Assembly (NCBI RefSeq): GCF_002953195.1 | Contig: NZ_CP026377.1 | Location: 1,798,001-1,862,000, forward strand | Direction: 5' to 3' | DNA length: 64,000 nt | Origin: Mixta gaviniae | GTDB lineage: Bacteria > Pseudomonadota > Gammaproteobacteria > Enterobacterales > Enterobacteriaceae | Notes under the pieces: generated by a model | Told to the model about the DNA's origin: nothing | Databases searched by the model: none | The model's input: the letters and a program-made list of their open reading frames with translations, nothing else | Position numbers and translations under genes: made by a program | In this document: piece after piece, positions 48,586-58,046 of the stretch | Position numbering within the stretch: the first letter of the stretch is position 1 | Layout: every line of letters starts with the position of its first letter

Positions 48586-49322
48586 TGATGCATGTCGTGG
48601 TTGATAAGCTAAGCGTGACGCTTCAGGCGCGCCGCGTGTTATCTGATATCAGTTTTGTGGCGCAGCGATCGCAAACCGTGGGGCTGCTCGGCCCTAACGG
48701 GTCCGGTAAATCTACGCTGATTCGCGCGATGGCTGGCGTCCAGCCCTGCGCTTACGCGGGAGTGAACATTGGCGGCAAGCAGACAAGTAACCTGAGCCGA
48801 CGCCAGCTTTCCCGCACGCTTGCTTTTGTGCCGCAGCACGCCGAGGCGGAGGCGGAGATGCGCATTATTGATATTGTTCGTCTCGGCCGCACGCCGCATC
48901 GCAATGCATTCACGCCATGGCGTCAGGCCGATGAGAATGCCGTACAACAGGCGCTCTCGATGATGAAGCTTGAGGCTCTGGCCCACCGCCCCTGGCAGCG
49001 GCTGTCAGGCGGTGAGCGGCAGCGCTGCCAGATAGCCCGTGCGCTTACACAGCAGCCGGATATTCTGCTGCTGGATGAGCCGATCAATCATCTGGATATA
49101 CAGTTTCAGCTGGAGCTGATGCGTCTTATTTCTGCGCTGCCGGTTACGGTGATCGTGGCCTTACACGATCTCAATCTGGCGGCAAAATATTGCCAGCATC
49201 TGGTGGTGCTGCATGACGGTCAGGTTGTGGCATCCGGCGAGCCTGCTGCGGTGCTGACTCCGGCGCTGATTCAGGCGACCTGGCAGGTCGATGCAACCAT
49301 TTATCGCGACCGGGGGGAATGA
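48585..49322 (+). CDS. FecE-family ABC transporter ATPase
   Basis: 245 residues starting MMHVVVDKLSVTLQ. Walker A LLGPNGSGKSTL, signature [15 protein letters not shown], Walker B ILLLDEPINHLD, and the switch His in VALHDLNLAAKYC. The ATG at 48585 overlaps the permease stop (TAATG) after GGGAGAA. The longer open frame from 48450 lies inside the permease gene. It completes a three-gene importer; the substrate is not determined by sequence. Confidence 0.92.
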   Translation: MMHVVVDKLSVTLQARRVLSDISFVAQRSQTVGLLGPNGSGKSTLIRAMAGVQPCAYAGVNIGGKQTSNLSRRQLSRTLAFVPQHAEAEAEMRIIDIVRLGRTPHRNAFTPWRQADENAVQQALSMMKLEALAHRPWQRLSGGERQRCQIARALTQQPDILLLDEPINHLDIQFQLELMRLISALPVTVIVALHDLNLAAKYCQHLVVLHDGQVVASGEPAAVLTPALIQATWQVDATIYRDRGE

Positions 49323-49674
49323 CCATCCAGTACGCCTGAGATAAGGCGCATGAGAAATCATCATTAACGGCCTGACTGCATCCCGAATATCCACCGGGAG
49401 CAGGCAGGGCGTGATGCGGCATTGGGCGCAGTGCCTGTTGAACTGATTTTTATTTCGTCCTGTCTGTCTGGCGTTATCATGTCCGTAAAATCGCTCTGTA
49501 CCAGCGCATATGAACCGGACGCTGACTGATACAGGCATTCGGTGGTTATCAGCTCAGCCAGAAACCTGCGCTGCGCCAGGGGCAGGCTGGCGCGGGCCGA
49601 TAGAGTATTCGCGAAAAGTATTGATTACCCCTGTCATATCGCCGTGTTCTGTACGGAGATAAGGGCCCGCAAAA
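49323..49674. other. Intergenic region, no gene seen
   Basis: 352 bases after the ABC operon. Open frames here are short with poor composition. No clear terminator with a T-run was found. Confidence 0.4.
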
Positions 49675-49968
49675 TTAAAGGCTGCATCCTTCAACTAACA
49701 CAAACGTGCCGGTTGCAGCAGCGGTGCGTATTGACCTGGCTGCCTGATAGCCAGCGCTCTCGTAAAAACGTTTGGCCTCGGCAAATGACGCGAACTCAAG
49801 AACGACATGCCGTTCATGTGCTTCCCCTTCAAGGTTTTCATACTGCCCGGACCAGGCAATGATTTTCGGATTGAACGCCTGCATGGCTTCCCCGGCGGCT
49901 CTGGCATATTCAGCATAGGCCACAGGGTCAGATATCGTCACATGAGCGATTAAGTAACCTTTATTCAT
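49675..49968 (-). CDS. DUF1330 family protein
   Basis: 97 residues, ferredoxin-like (dimeric alpha+beta barrel) pattern: KGYLIAHVTISDPVAYAEYA, then ERHVVLEFASFAEAKRFYES and GYQAARSIRTAAATGTFVLVEG. This is a recognisable DUF1330 protein, function unknown. Its start overlaps the end of the upstream minus-strand gene by eight bases. Confidence 0.85.
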   Translation of the reverse strand: MNKGYLIAHVTISDPVAYAEYARAAGEAMQAFNPKIIAWSGQYENLEGEAHERHVVLEFASFAEAKRFYESAGYQAARSIRTAAATGTFVLVEGCSL

Positions 49969-50422
49969 TTCGTTTTATCCTTTGTATCGATGTGGTGGGG
50001 GCCAGCGTAAAGCGCATCTGCGATGCGGAATTAGGCTGAGACAGGGGGGTATCGTTAGGTCCAGGCCGCATGCCGCCGCCCGTTTTTGTGGCGCGCAGGC
50101 TGTCGCTGCGAGCCACACCAGGCGCTTTGTGCGCCGCTCCTGTGATGCGCTCAGACTGACCAAAGGCGTCAATATCCGCGGTAGCAATGAAGTGAATGCC
50201 TCCGGCCATGCCCGCGCGGTAAGCGGATTTGCCTCCGCCCGGGCTACGGTAACGAATGACCTCTGCCGCGCTAAGTTGCGCCCGCGCTTCTTCAACAATA
50301 TTTCCTTCAGCATCAATAGCGATCAAGGTAGCACCGGCGCCTTCAGCTGCCATGCGCGCCGTATACCCATGGCCGGAGCGAGAGGTAACAACGGCATTAA
50401 TGTGTTTCAGGAGATGCGTCAT
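49961..50422 (-). CDS. Flavodoxin/WrbA-like protein, probably degenerate
   Basis: 153 residues. The first 60 (VVTSRSGHGYTARMAAEGAG, LIAIDAEGN, AQLSAAEVIRYRSP) resemble the N-terminal half of WrbA-type NAD(P)H:quinone oxidoreductases, including the phosphate-loop region SGHGYTARMA. Beyond SPGGGKS the family motifs (GSPTYMG and the QHGM segment) are not visible, and the C-terminal 50 residues look like non-coding translation. Probably a decayed gene. Divergent from a LysR gene and overlapping the DUF1330 start. Confidence 0.45.
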   Translation of the reverse strand: MTHLLKHINAVVTSRSGHGYTARMAAEGAGATLIAIDAEGNIVEEARAQLSAAEVIRYRSPGGGKSAYRAGMAGGIHFIATADIDAFGQSERITGAAHKAPGVARSDSLRATKTGGGMRPGPNDTPLSQPNSASQMRFTLAPTTSIQRIKRNE

Positions 50423-50538
50423 TTTACTTGCCTTCAGATGGAGTGGTGCGGGATACGCGGTGTGAAAGCAGTCTATTAACTATTAATATGTTCATAAATA
50501 GCTGAAAAAATAACGCACTGTTACTCATGAGGGGAACA

Positions 50539-51444
50539 ATGAAAGATCTGGAGGCGCTGGTAATTTTTGCGCGCGTGGCAGAAATGAGGAGCTTTACGCA
50601 GGCCGCTGAAAGCCTGGGTATGCAGAAAGGGCGCGTCTCAGTGGTGGTGCGCGAACTCGAACGGGAGGTGAATGCTACGCTTCTGCACCGCACCACGCGC
50701 ACCGTGCAGCTAACGGAAGATGGGCGCGCTTTTTATTCACGCGCGCGTGACCTGCTGTCGGAAGCCGAGGAGCTGCGATCAATGTTCTCTTATAGTGGGA
50801 TGTCGCTGCGGGGACGGATACGCGTTGATATGCCCACGGTGCTGGCGCAGAGCGTGGTGGTTCCCGCTCTGCCGCAGCTGCTGGAAGCACACCCTGAACT
50901 TGAAATCGAACTTTCCAGTACCGATCGTCGTGTCGATTTGATCCCGGAAGGTTTTGACTGCGTGATCCGCCTGGGGCCAATTGGGGATGAAACGCTGATT
51001 GCCCGGCCGCTGGGACAATTACGCATGATCAATGCAGCGAGTCCGGCATATCTGGCGCGCTTCGGGGTGCCACAGACAATCGATGATCTTCTTAAACAGG
51101 GCCACCGGATGGTGCATTACATGCGCAATTTTGGTGCGAAGCCTGATGGGTGGGCGTATCCGGCAGGCGATGGCTACCAGTCGCTGATGCTCCCCGGTGC
51201 CATGAGAGTCAGCAGCGTACTGGCGTATCACGAAGCAGGGCTGGCGGGGGCAGGCTTAATTCAGGGGGGATATTCCGCGCTCGCGCCCCATATTCAGCGC
51301 GGCACGCTGGTTGAAGTGCTTCCCCATCTGCGTCCCCAGCCGCTCAATGCCTCTTTTGTTGTCGCGCACCGGCGCAACCTGTCACGGCGCGTAAGGGCCT
51401 TTATGGAATGGACTGAAGAGCTGTTAAAACCCTACTTTGACTGA
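50539..51444 (+). CDS. LysR-family transcriptional regulator
   Basis: 301 residues. MKDLEALVIFARVAEMRSFT with QAAESLGMQKGRVSVVVREL forms the LysR winged helix; the effector domain has FDCVIRLGPIGDETLIARPL. The ATG at 50539 follows GAGGGGA; an earlier ATG (50527) overlaps that Shine-Dalgarno. Divergent from the flavodoxin-like/DUF1330 pair, which it probably controls. Confidence 0.88.
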   Translation: MKDLEALVIFARVAEMRSFTQAAESLGMQKGRVSVVVRELEREVNATLLHRTTRTVQLTEDGRAFYSRARDLLSEAEELRSMFSYSGMSLRGRIRVDMPTVLAQSVVVPALPQLLEAHPELEIELSSTDRRVDLIPEGFDCVIRLGPIGDETLIARPLGQLRMINAASPAYLARFGVPQTIDDLLKQGHRMVHYMRNFGAKPDGWAYPAGDGYQSLMLPGAMRVSSVLAYHEAGLAGAGLIQGGYSALAPHIQRGTLVEVLPHLRPQPLNASFVVAHRRNLSRRVRAFMEWTEELLKPYFD

Positions 51445-51625
51445 TGCCCGCATCAATTACCTACAACCTGGGAACCTGCTTGTGGCACACGTAACGCGGC
51501 GCAGAGCCTGCGGTGAGTGAGCAGTGCATCCAGGCTGTTCAGGCCAGGGCCCCAGAAAATGAAACTCTGCCAGGAGATGTGCATTATTGATATGCTATCG
51601 CCACAGGCAAAACAGGAGGTTTATG

Positions 51626-52114
51626 ATGGACAAGGATACACTCGTTACGCTCTTAAAATTCAAGCGCTGGATTGATTCCGAAACGCTAAAAGCCATTAAA
51701 GCCATCAATGAATCCACCTATGCAGAAAAACGTCATCTGATGCTGCGGCTGATGAACCATATTTATGTCGTAGACAGGATTTTCAGGGCCAATATCTCGG
51801 GACAGCAACATGGGTACACGGCCCTGAATACCCCTGAAACCCCCTCGGTGGATGAGCTTGAAGTCACAATGCATGACTGCATAAACGGCTATATTCAGCA
51901 CGTCAGCGCAATGACGCCAGCCGATTTAGGAAAAACCATTAAGTTCAGTTTCGTCGATGGTGGGGAGGGGGAAATGACCGCCATCGATATGCTAAATCAT
52001 ATGCTTTTTCATGGCACCTACCACCGCGGAGCGGTAGGGTGGTTAGTTTCGGAGTGTGGGGGCGTTGCGCCGAAAGATGTGCTGACAGTTTTCCTGAGGG
52101 ATCATCATCACTGA
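51626..52114 (+). CDS. DinB-family protein
   Basis: 162 residues forming a predicted four-helix bundle. Metal-ligand histidines appear as RLMNHIYVVDRIF in helix 2 and MLNHMLFHGTYHRGAVG near the C-terminus, the DinB/YfiT pattern. Members are metal-dependent transferases or hydrolases of mostly unknown substrate. AGGAGG stands six bases before the ATG at 51626; another ATG at 51623 is adjacent. Confidence 0.82.
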   Translation: MDKDTLVTLLKFKRWIDSETLKAIKAINESTYAEKRHLMLRLMNHIYVVDRIFRANISGQQHGYTALNTPETPSVDELEVTMHDCINGYIQHVSAMTPADLGKTIKFSFVDGGEGEMTAIDMLNHMLFHGTYHRGAVGWLVSECGGVAPKDVLTVFLRDHHH

Positions 52115-52349
52115 AGGCGTCTCCTTCTGCTTATTACCTGTCTGGCGGCTTCAGGGGCCGCTATAAGGGGGCCTGGTCTGAAAGATGCCGAATGCGTTGG
52201 CGCGCAAGCGGCGTGATGGCGAGGGTAGAACACCCCTTTCGGCATCATCGCTGCGCCAGGCCTGATGAAAAGAAAGCAAACCGTGGCCTTTAAACGGTCG
52301 GTTAAATCTTCACTGTTATTGCGTTGCCACGGTTCGCTTTGCACCCCCT

Positions 52350-53303
52350 CTATTGGCCGAGCTGGGTGGTGTAATTAGCAGGCACCCAGCGATAGGCGTT
52401 ACCCTCATGCTGCACATGACCCAGCCCGGGGAAGGCGATATGCGCCGCAGCCACCCAGTAGCCCTGATCCGCAGCCTGCTTCAGCACTTTTTCCCGTGTA
52501 GCGATAGCCTGCTTCTGGTTGACATCAAAATGGATGGCCACCTCCGGGTCGGGCATTTGTACCGCTTTGGCATGGATGATATCTCCCCATAGCACCAGGG
52601 TCTGGCCTTCACTTTCCACGCGGTAAAGCACGCTGCCCGGCGTATGGCCGGCCGTCGACTCCGCGCGTATTCCCTGCGATAAGGTGGCCGGGGCGAGGAA
52701 GGTTTTCAACCGGCCTGCATTGATGATCGGACGAAGGGTACGTTCAGACTCAGCAAAAGTATGTGCCTCACTGGCCTCCACCTGACTGACGTTTGCCGGG
52801 TTAAGCCAGAAATCGACATCGCGTTGATCCACGAATACTTCGGCCTTTGGAAAGGCGGGTTTGCCCGCGCGCACGACGCCGCCTGAGTGATCGGCATGGA
52901 TATGGGTCAGAAGCACGGCATCGATCGACGCTGCCGGATAGCCTGCCGCCGCCAGGTTGGTCAGCAGATGGCCGCCATGGTGTCCGAACAGCTCGCCTGC
53001 GCCGGTATCAACTAAAATGCGCTTTTTGCCGTCATCGATAACGTAGGCGTTAATCGATGTCTCGGCCTGCGGCGTCATCGCGTCTCTGGCCATGGCCTGG
53101 CGTAGTTCTGCTGGTGAAATATGGGTCAGCAGGCTGTTCAGGGGCACGGTCACGGTGCCGTCGGATACAGCCGTAATGCGCAGTTTTCCCAGGGTCATCC
53201 GGTAATAACCGGGCGCCTGTTGATCCCAGGCATCTGGCCGTTCGGCCGCCAGCGTTGGGCTGGATATGATCAGTGAAGCGACCAGAGTCAGTAATATTTT
53301 CAT
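52350..53303 (-). CDS. Exported MBL-fold metallo-hydrolase
   Basis: 317 residues with signal peptide MKILLTLVASLIISSPTLAA. Metallo-beta-lactamase motif LLTHIHADHSGGV, then GHTPGSVLYRV and LWGDIIHAKAVQ, giving the binuclear metal site; VDTGAGELFG precedes it. Similar periplasmic hydrolases act on lactones or esters, but substrate is unknown. Divergent from a LysR gene 82 bases away. Confidence 0.87.
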   Translation of the reverse strand: MKILLTLVASLIISSPTLAAERPDAWDQQAPGYYRMTLGKLRITAVSDGTVTVPLNSLLTHISPAELRQAMARDAMTPQAETSINAYVIDDGKKRILVDTGAGELFGHHGGHLLTNLAAAGYPAASIDAVLLTHIHADHSGGVVRAGKPAFPKAEVFVDQRDVDFWLNPANVSQVEASEAHTFAESERTLRPIINAGRLKTFLAPATLSQGIRAESTAGHTPGSVLYRVESEGQTLVLWGDIIHAKAVQMPDPEVAIHFDVNQKQAIATREKVLKQAADQGYWVAAAHIAFPGLGHVQHEGNAYRWVPANYTTQLGQ

Positions 53304-53385
53304 TTAAAATCTGCCTAAAAAGTATCGCCAGAATGTGGTTCACAGTATCCTTACGCTACTGATATCACTCAAATTGATTAAAATA

Positions 53386-54348
53386 ATGTTCACTATCAGA
53401 GAAAATGATTTTCATCGTATCGATTTGAATTTATTGACAGTGCTGCTGGTGCTGAAGCGAGAGGGCAGCGTATCGCGTGCGGCAGAAAAACTGCATCTTG
53501 GTCAGCCTGCTGTCAGCAATGCGCTGGTCCGGCTACGCGCAATGTTTGACGATCCGCTGTTTGTGCGCACGGCGCGAGGCATGGTGCCGACGCCGCGTGC
53601 CGAGGCGCTGATCGCTGCGCTGGGCCCTTTAATGGAGCAGATGCAGAACGTGCTTTTTCAGCCCGCGTCATTTACCCCTGCAGAGGCGACCCATGTTTTT
53701 CGTCTCGGGATGAGCGACTGGGTGGAGTGCTGGTTAATGCCGAAAGTGTATGCGTATATCACGCGCGCCGCGCCGGGCGTCACGCTGCAGGTAACGGCCA
53801 GCGATCCCTTCCGGGATACTGAACTTGTTGCGCAGGGGGAGATAGATGTTGCCATCTCGGTTGGCGAGAATACGCCCGCCACGCTGCGGCGCGAGAAAAT
53901 CGTGTCGCACAATTTTTGCACATTCTGGCATCCTGAACAGATCTCTTTGCCAGCGCCGCTGACGCTGGAAAACTACCTGACGCAGGCTCATCTGCTGGTT
54001 TCCTATCGCGGGGCGACCTGGAGCGCTATCGATGATCAACTGGCTGCCGTAGGAAAAGGGCGCTCGGTGCGCTACGTGACGCCGCATTTTTCTTCTCTGC
54101 CGCCCCTGTTGGCGCGCACTCCCGCCTTAGCGACCGTTCCCGCCGGGCTGGCTGACGACTGGATTGCTCATTACGGCTTAAGGTGCAGCCCGGTTCCGGT
54201 AGAGACGCCGGAAATTGCCCTTTCGCTGCTTTGGCATAAGCGGAGCGATAACGATATGCCGCTGAGCTGGCTGAAAGGAGTGTTGCGCAGAGCGATGAAT
54301 GGACAACAGGAGATTGGCGCGCAGAGCGTTGCCGGCGCCAAACGGTGA
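53386..54348 (+). CDS. LysR-family transcriptional regulator
   Basis: 320 residues. The DNA-binding part is DLNLLTVLLVLKREGSVSRA followed by AEKLHLGQPAVSNALVRLRA, NodD/NahR-like in style. The start at 53386 (MFTIRENDFHRIDLNLL) is preferred over 53335, which would add a hydrophobic tail of no LysR character. It probably regulates the divergent MBL hydrolase. Confidence 0.86.
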   Translation: MFTIRENDFHRIDLNLLTVLLVLKREGSVSRAAEKLHLGQPAVSNALVRLRAMFDDPLFVRTARGMVPTPRAEALIAALGPLMEQMQNVLFQPASFTPAEATHVFRLGMSDWVECWLMPKVYAYITRAAPGVTLQVTASDPFRDTELVAQGEIDVAISVGENTPATLRREKIVSHNFCTFWHPEQISLPAPLTLENYLTQAHLLVSYRGATWSAIDDQLAAVGKGRSVRYVTPHFSSLPPLLARTPALATVPAGLADDWIAHYGLRCSPVPVETPEIALSLLWHKRSDNDMPLSWLKGVLRRAMNGQQEIGAQSVAGAKR

Positions 54349-54461
54349 ACAGGCACGCCACCCGCGACCTGCGGGCGGCGGTTCTGCGGTGGATAGCCTG
54401 CTAAGGGGTTTGCAGGTTCCGTCCTGTAAAACGGGCGAGCTTAATGACTCACGCCCGACCT

Positions 54462-55526
54462 TCAGCTATCGGAACCGGTTAGCGTTGCCCGCAGATGAGG
54501 CAGACTTTGCGGATAATTTTGCTGAATAAACTCAATCATTTTTTCCCGCACGTGACAGCGTAAATCCCAGGCCGTAGGGGAATTCTGCGCCGTCATCAAC
54601 AGCCTGATCGTCATGGTTTTTTCCGTGGTATCGGTCACCTGAAGCACCTGAGCTTGTTGATCCCAGAGTTTTGTTTCACTGAGTACTTTTTCGAAGTGCT
54701 TGCGCAGGGGCGCCAAAGGCATCGAGTAATCAACGTAGAGAAAAACAGAGCCTAAAATTTGTGCATTGTTACGCGTCCAGTTTTGGAACGGATTTTCTGT
54801 AAAGTAAGTAATCGGCAACACCAGTCGGCGCAGATCCCAGAGACGCACCACAACATACGTCAGGTTTATCTCCTCGATCCAGCCCCACTCTTTCTCAACT
54901 ACCACAGCATCATCGATTTTTATCGGTTGCGTAAAGGCGATCTGAATGCCGGCAAACAAGTTAACCAGCGATTTCTGTAGCGCAAAGCCAATGATTATGC
55001 CGGCAACCCCGGCCCCGGCCAGAATGGTTGTGCCGAATTTTCTTACGCCAGGGAAACTGAGCAGAACCAGAGAAAGGCACAGCGTTACAAGTACAACAAT
55101 AGCGACCTTTTTAACATACATTATCTGCGTGCGAATTTTGCGGGCGCGAAGATTATTGGAAATATTAATGTCATAACGTATAAAAAGCATATCCTGAGCA
55201 ACATTAATTAATCGAATCAGGACTGAGCAAAAGGATAAGATAATAAAGATATTAACGGTGGTTGTAATAAAACTGAGTGATTCCGGCTGGATGTTGACAT
55301 AATTAACCCCTAATCTTATTAACAGCAGGGGAATGAAGAGAAACAGGGATCCACGAAGGTGTTTTTCAAGCGATTTGAATAGCTTTCTGTCACGACTCTG
55401 CCAGTAACGGATGAACTGAAGAAGGATAAATCGCGTTAAAAAACCCACGACAAGCGAAAGCGTGACGAGCAATACAGCAGGCACCCATTCTGGCGCACCA
55501 GATAACTCACCAAATAACACAGGCAT
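54462..55526 (-). CDS. MscS-family mechanosensitive ion channel
   Basis: 354 residues with four or more hydrophobic segments at the N-terminal half. The pore-lining helix is FGTTILAGAGVAGIIIGFAL, followed by QKSLVNLFAGIQIAFTQPIK and the beta domain DDAVVVEKEWGWIEEINLTY. This belongs to the small MscS class (YbdG/YnaI-like) that releases ions under osmotic downshock. Confidence 0.88.
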   Translation of the reverse strand: MPVLFGELSGAPEWVPAVLLVTLSLVVGFLTRFILLQFIRYWQSRDRKLFKSLEKHLRGSLFLFIPLLLIRLGVNYVNIQPESLSFITTTVNIFIILSFCSVLIRLINVAQDMLFIRYDINISNNLRARKIRTQIMYVKKVAIVVLVTLCLSLVLLSFPGVRKFGTTILAGAGVAGIIIGFALQKSLVNLFAGIQIAFTQPIKIDDAVVVEKEWGWIEEINLTYVVVRLWDLRRLVLPITYFTENPFQNWTRNNAQILGSVFLYVDYSMPLAPLRKHFEKVLSETKLWDQQAQVLQVTDTTEKTMTIRLLMTAQNSPTAWDLRCHVREKMIEFIQQNYPQSLPHLRATLTGSDS

Positions 55527-55812
55527 TCTTTCCCCTTATATTCTGACAACCTCTCTGCATTGTCAGATCGGTTAAACACATCAGTAACCTTTTTCTTCCA
55601 GATTATCTGCAGATTGTCTGACTCACACGCATTATCCCACTCGCCAGGGGATAAAAATATCTGGCAATTTCTGATAAGCGCCTCCTGTGTGCAATAAACG
55701 CAGGATCAATCATTGTTCTACTATACTGACCAGTGCAGTTGTCATTGACATACGAAGCGCGACACAGTTAATGACCTGACACTACCCTACACATGTGCAT
55801 CTGGAGAACACA

Positions 55813-56391
55813 ATGCAAAAAAGTAAAACCCTGAAAGGGCTGCTGGTCGTATCGGCAGTGGCTGCAATGTTCAGCACTGTCAGCGTGCAAGCCCAGACCC
55901 CGACAAGCGCCGCGCAGAATAGCGCCACAGGCCAGACCGCATCGGGCGCCAGGCTCAGCTCCGGCGACGAAAAAGCGGTGAAAGATATGGCGCAGGCCAA
56001 TATCAATGAAGTCGCCGCCGCCAAGATCGCGCTGAGCAAAGCCCAAAGCAGTGAAGTTAAAGCCTACGCTCAGAAGATGATCGAAGATCACGGCGCTGCG
56101 TTGACCAAAGTACAGACGGTCGCCCAGCAAAAGGGCGTGGAACTGCCGACTGAGCCGGATGCCAAGCACAAGGCGATGGCCGCTATGCTGGAAAAACAGA
56201 GCGGCGATGCATTTGACAAGATGTATATGGAAAACGCTGGCACCATGGATCATAAGATGGTGCTGTCGACGCTGAAAAGCGACGCCACGAAGATCAACGA
56301 TCCTGATGTGAAAGCTCTGGCTGACGCCCATACGCCGGTTGTAGAGCAACATCTCAAATCCGCCGAGCAGTTGGCGACGCAAGGTAAATAA
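55813..56391 (+). CDS. DUF4142 family periplasmic protein
   Basis: 192 residues. Signal peptide MQKSKTLKGLLVVSAVAAMF to about AQA (residue 28). The mature part (DEKAVKDMAQANINEVAAAK, YAQKMIEDHGAAL, VVEQHLKSAEQLA) is the helical ferritin-like DUF4142 domain. Role unknown; such proteins are often stress-related. Start 55813 follows CTGGAG; an in-frame GTG at 55795 lies before it. Confidence 0.87.
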   Translation: MQKSKTLKGLLVVSAVAAMFSTVSVQAQTPTSAAQNSATGQTASGARLSSGDEKAVKDMAQANINEVAAAKIALSKAQSSEVKAYAQKMIEDHGAALTKVQTVAQQKGVELPTEPDAKHKAMAAMLEKQSGDAFDKMYMENAGTMDHKMVLSTLKSDATKINDPDVKALADAHTPVVEQHLKSAEQLATQGK

Positions 56392-56724
56392 GCAGACTAT
56401 GCGGTAGGCGCACGGCCCCGCGGACAGCATGACCTTTCCTCACAGCCCCAGGCCGGGCTGGCGGAAGGGGCGACATGATGAAAAGTATCCTGTTCTTTTT
56501 TGCTGAAGCGTCACGCGCGTTATAACAGGCAGGCTCGCCAAAGCGAGCCTGCCGAAGTTACAGAGAGCGTGGTTGTTTGCATCGCGTCGTGCTGCAGATA
56601 TGGCTGTGAAGCGCCTCCTGATCCACATCACCCGCAGTTCAGCCAGCCTTCCGAAAAGCGTGGCAGATGATTGCCGCCGGCATCCCGCTTTACCGGCAAT
56701 ACCCCCGTCCTGATCCGCGTCTGA
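56392..56724. other. Intergenic region with a perfect hairpin
   Basis: 333 bases without a gene. GGCAGGCTCGC (56528-56538) and GCGAGCCTGCC (56543-56553) form a perfect 11-bp stem around CAAA; no T-run follows, so it may be a processing or structural element rather than a terminator. Confidence 0.45.
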
Positions 56725-57198
56725 TTATTCCTCTTTACCCGCTGTGGGTAACACCTTCTCCCTCTCAGCAGATTTTCTGATACCAAACCCGATGGCGTAC
56801 ATGGCCGGTAAAAACAGCAGCGTCATGATGGTGCCGCCGAAGGTGCCTTCGGTAAGGGCTCGGGCGAGCGTGCCCCAGAAAACAGTATGCGTCAAAGGGA
56901 TAAACGCCAGAATGGCGTCCAGCGCGGTAAGCAGAACCGGGCGGGCGCGCTGGACTATTGTTTCAAAAACAGCATGAAATGGATCGAGGCCTTGCCGCAC
57001 ATTATGGTGGGTTTTTCCGTTAAGAATCAGCATGTTGAGCATCAGAATGCCCGACAGCGCTATCGGCCCGACCAGCGCGTTAATGCCGAATGGCTGCTGG
57101 AACAGCAACAGCGTGGATACTACGCCAATCAGGCCCAGCGGTGCGGTCATCATGATCATCGCCGACACTGCCGCCCCTGCAGGATAATAATCGAGCAT
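56725..57198 (-). pseudogene. C-terminal fragment of an RND efflux pump inner-membrane subunit
   Basis: 157 residues correspond to the last three or so membrane helices of an AcrB-type transporter: APLGLIGVVSTLLLFQQPFG, LVGPIALSGILMLNMLIL, VQRARPVLLTALDAILAFIP, GTFGGTIMTLLFLPAMYAIG. Family members have about 1,030 residues, so about 85% is missing. The surviving piece begins abruptly near 57198. Confidence 0.8.
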
Positions 57199-57325
57199 TT
57201 TCGCGATGCGAATAATTAATAAGCCATGCTTTATGTTTCATAATGTGATTTACGCTTGCACTTTACCGGTAACATCGTATTTTCAGGGGTGCGTGTCCAA
57301 ACACCTAATCTGAGAAGGGGTATTT

Positions 57326-57463
57326 ATGGCTAAGCGTCACCTGATTAAATCACTTGAAATATCAGCAATTGTTATCTTCGCGCTGGTGGTTGCCTATCTG
57401 GCTATTACCGGGATTCTTTCATCAACGGGCTTAGATCACCCCTGGCCTTACCCAAGTAAGTAA
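57326..57463 (+). CDS. Small single-helix membrane protein
   Basis: 45 residues starting MAKRHLIKSLEISAIVIFAL then VVAYLAITGILSS and a polar tail ending HPWPYPSK. AAGGGG lies about eight bases before the ATG. A basic N-terminus and one helix predict an inner-membrane protein with its C-terminus outside. No family recognised. The real start codon, RBS and composition support expression. Confidence 0.6.
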   Translation: MAKRHLIKSLEISAIVIFALVVAYLAITGILSSTGLDHPWPYPSK

Positions 57464-58046
57464 CGGCTCCTGACACCAGGGAAATTCGGCAATACATAAA
57501 AATAAATACTATAAATCCCCTAATTTGCCTCCTGGCGAAGACCGCCGGTGGCACAATCCGCACGCTGCCGTTGTGGCTCTGCGGCTTCAGGCCTTGCCAA
57601 AGCTGGCGAAACCTGGCGCTTGAATAAGCGCATCAGCGTTATCGGTGCAACAGGCTGTTAAGACGCACGGCACCGTTTCTCTTAATGCTTCATTGTACGC
57701 TGAGGCGTTTGGTCATTATCGGCGATAGAACAGCCATTACGCTGAACGGGTGGCGGGATCACGCGCTAAAGCTGAAAACGCATAAGCCGGGCGTGACGGC
57801 TTTTCAGGCGGCGGACGGGCAGGGCAAAGGCGCCGCGCTGTGATAGCACCATGTGCCAGAGAGCCTCTGTACAGCAGGAGTAATAAAGAGAACCTTTTCA
57901 CCAGCAGTGGGGGAGCAGAAGCCGTTATACCTACCGATCAAACCCGCTGTCCGCGCGGTGTGGTGATCCGCCTGTTAGCGATGAGTGGCTCTCTGCTTTA
58001 ACAGGCAAGGCAGGGTCAAGCCCATCGCGTCCGTTTTGCCCGGGGC
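57464..58046. other. Intergenic region, no intact gene seen
   Basis: 583 bases. A plus-strand frame at about 57709-57843 reads LVIIGDRTAITLNGWRDHAL and ends at TGA 57841-57843, but it has no start or RBS and may be a remnant. Nothing else is convincing. Confidence 0.4.
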
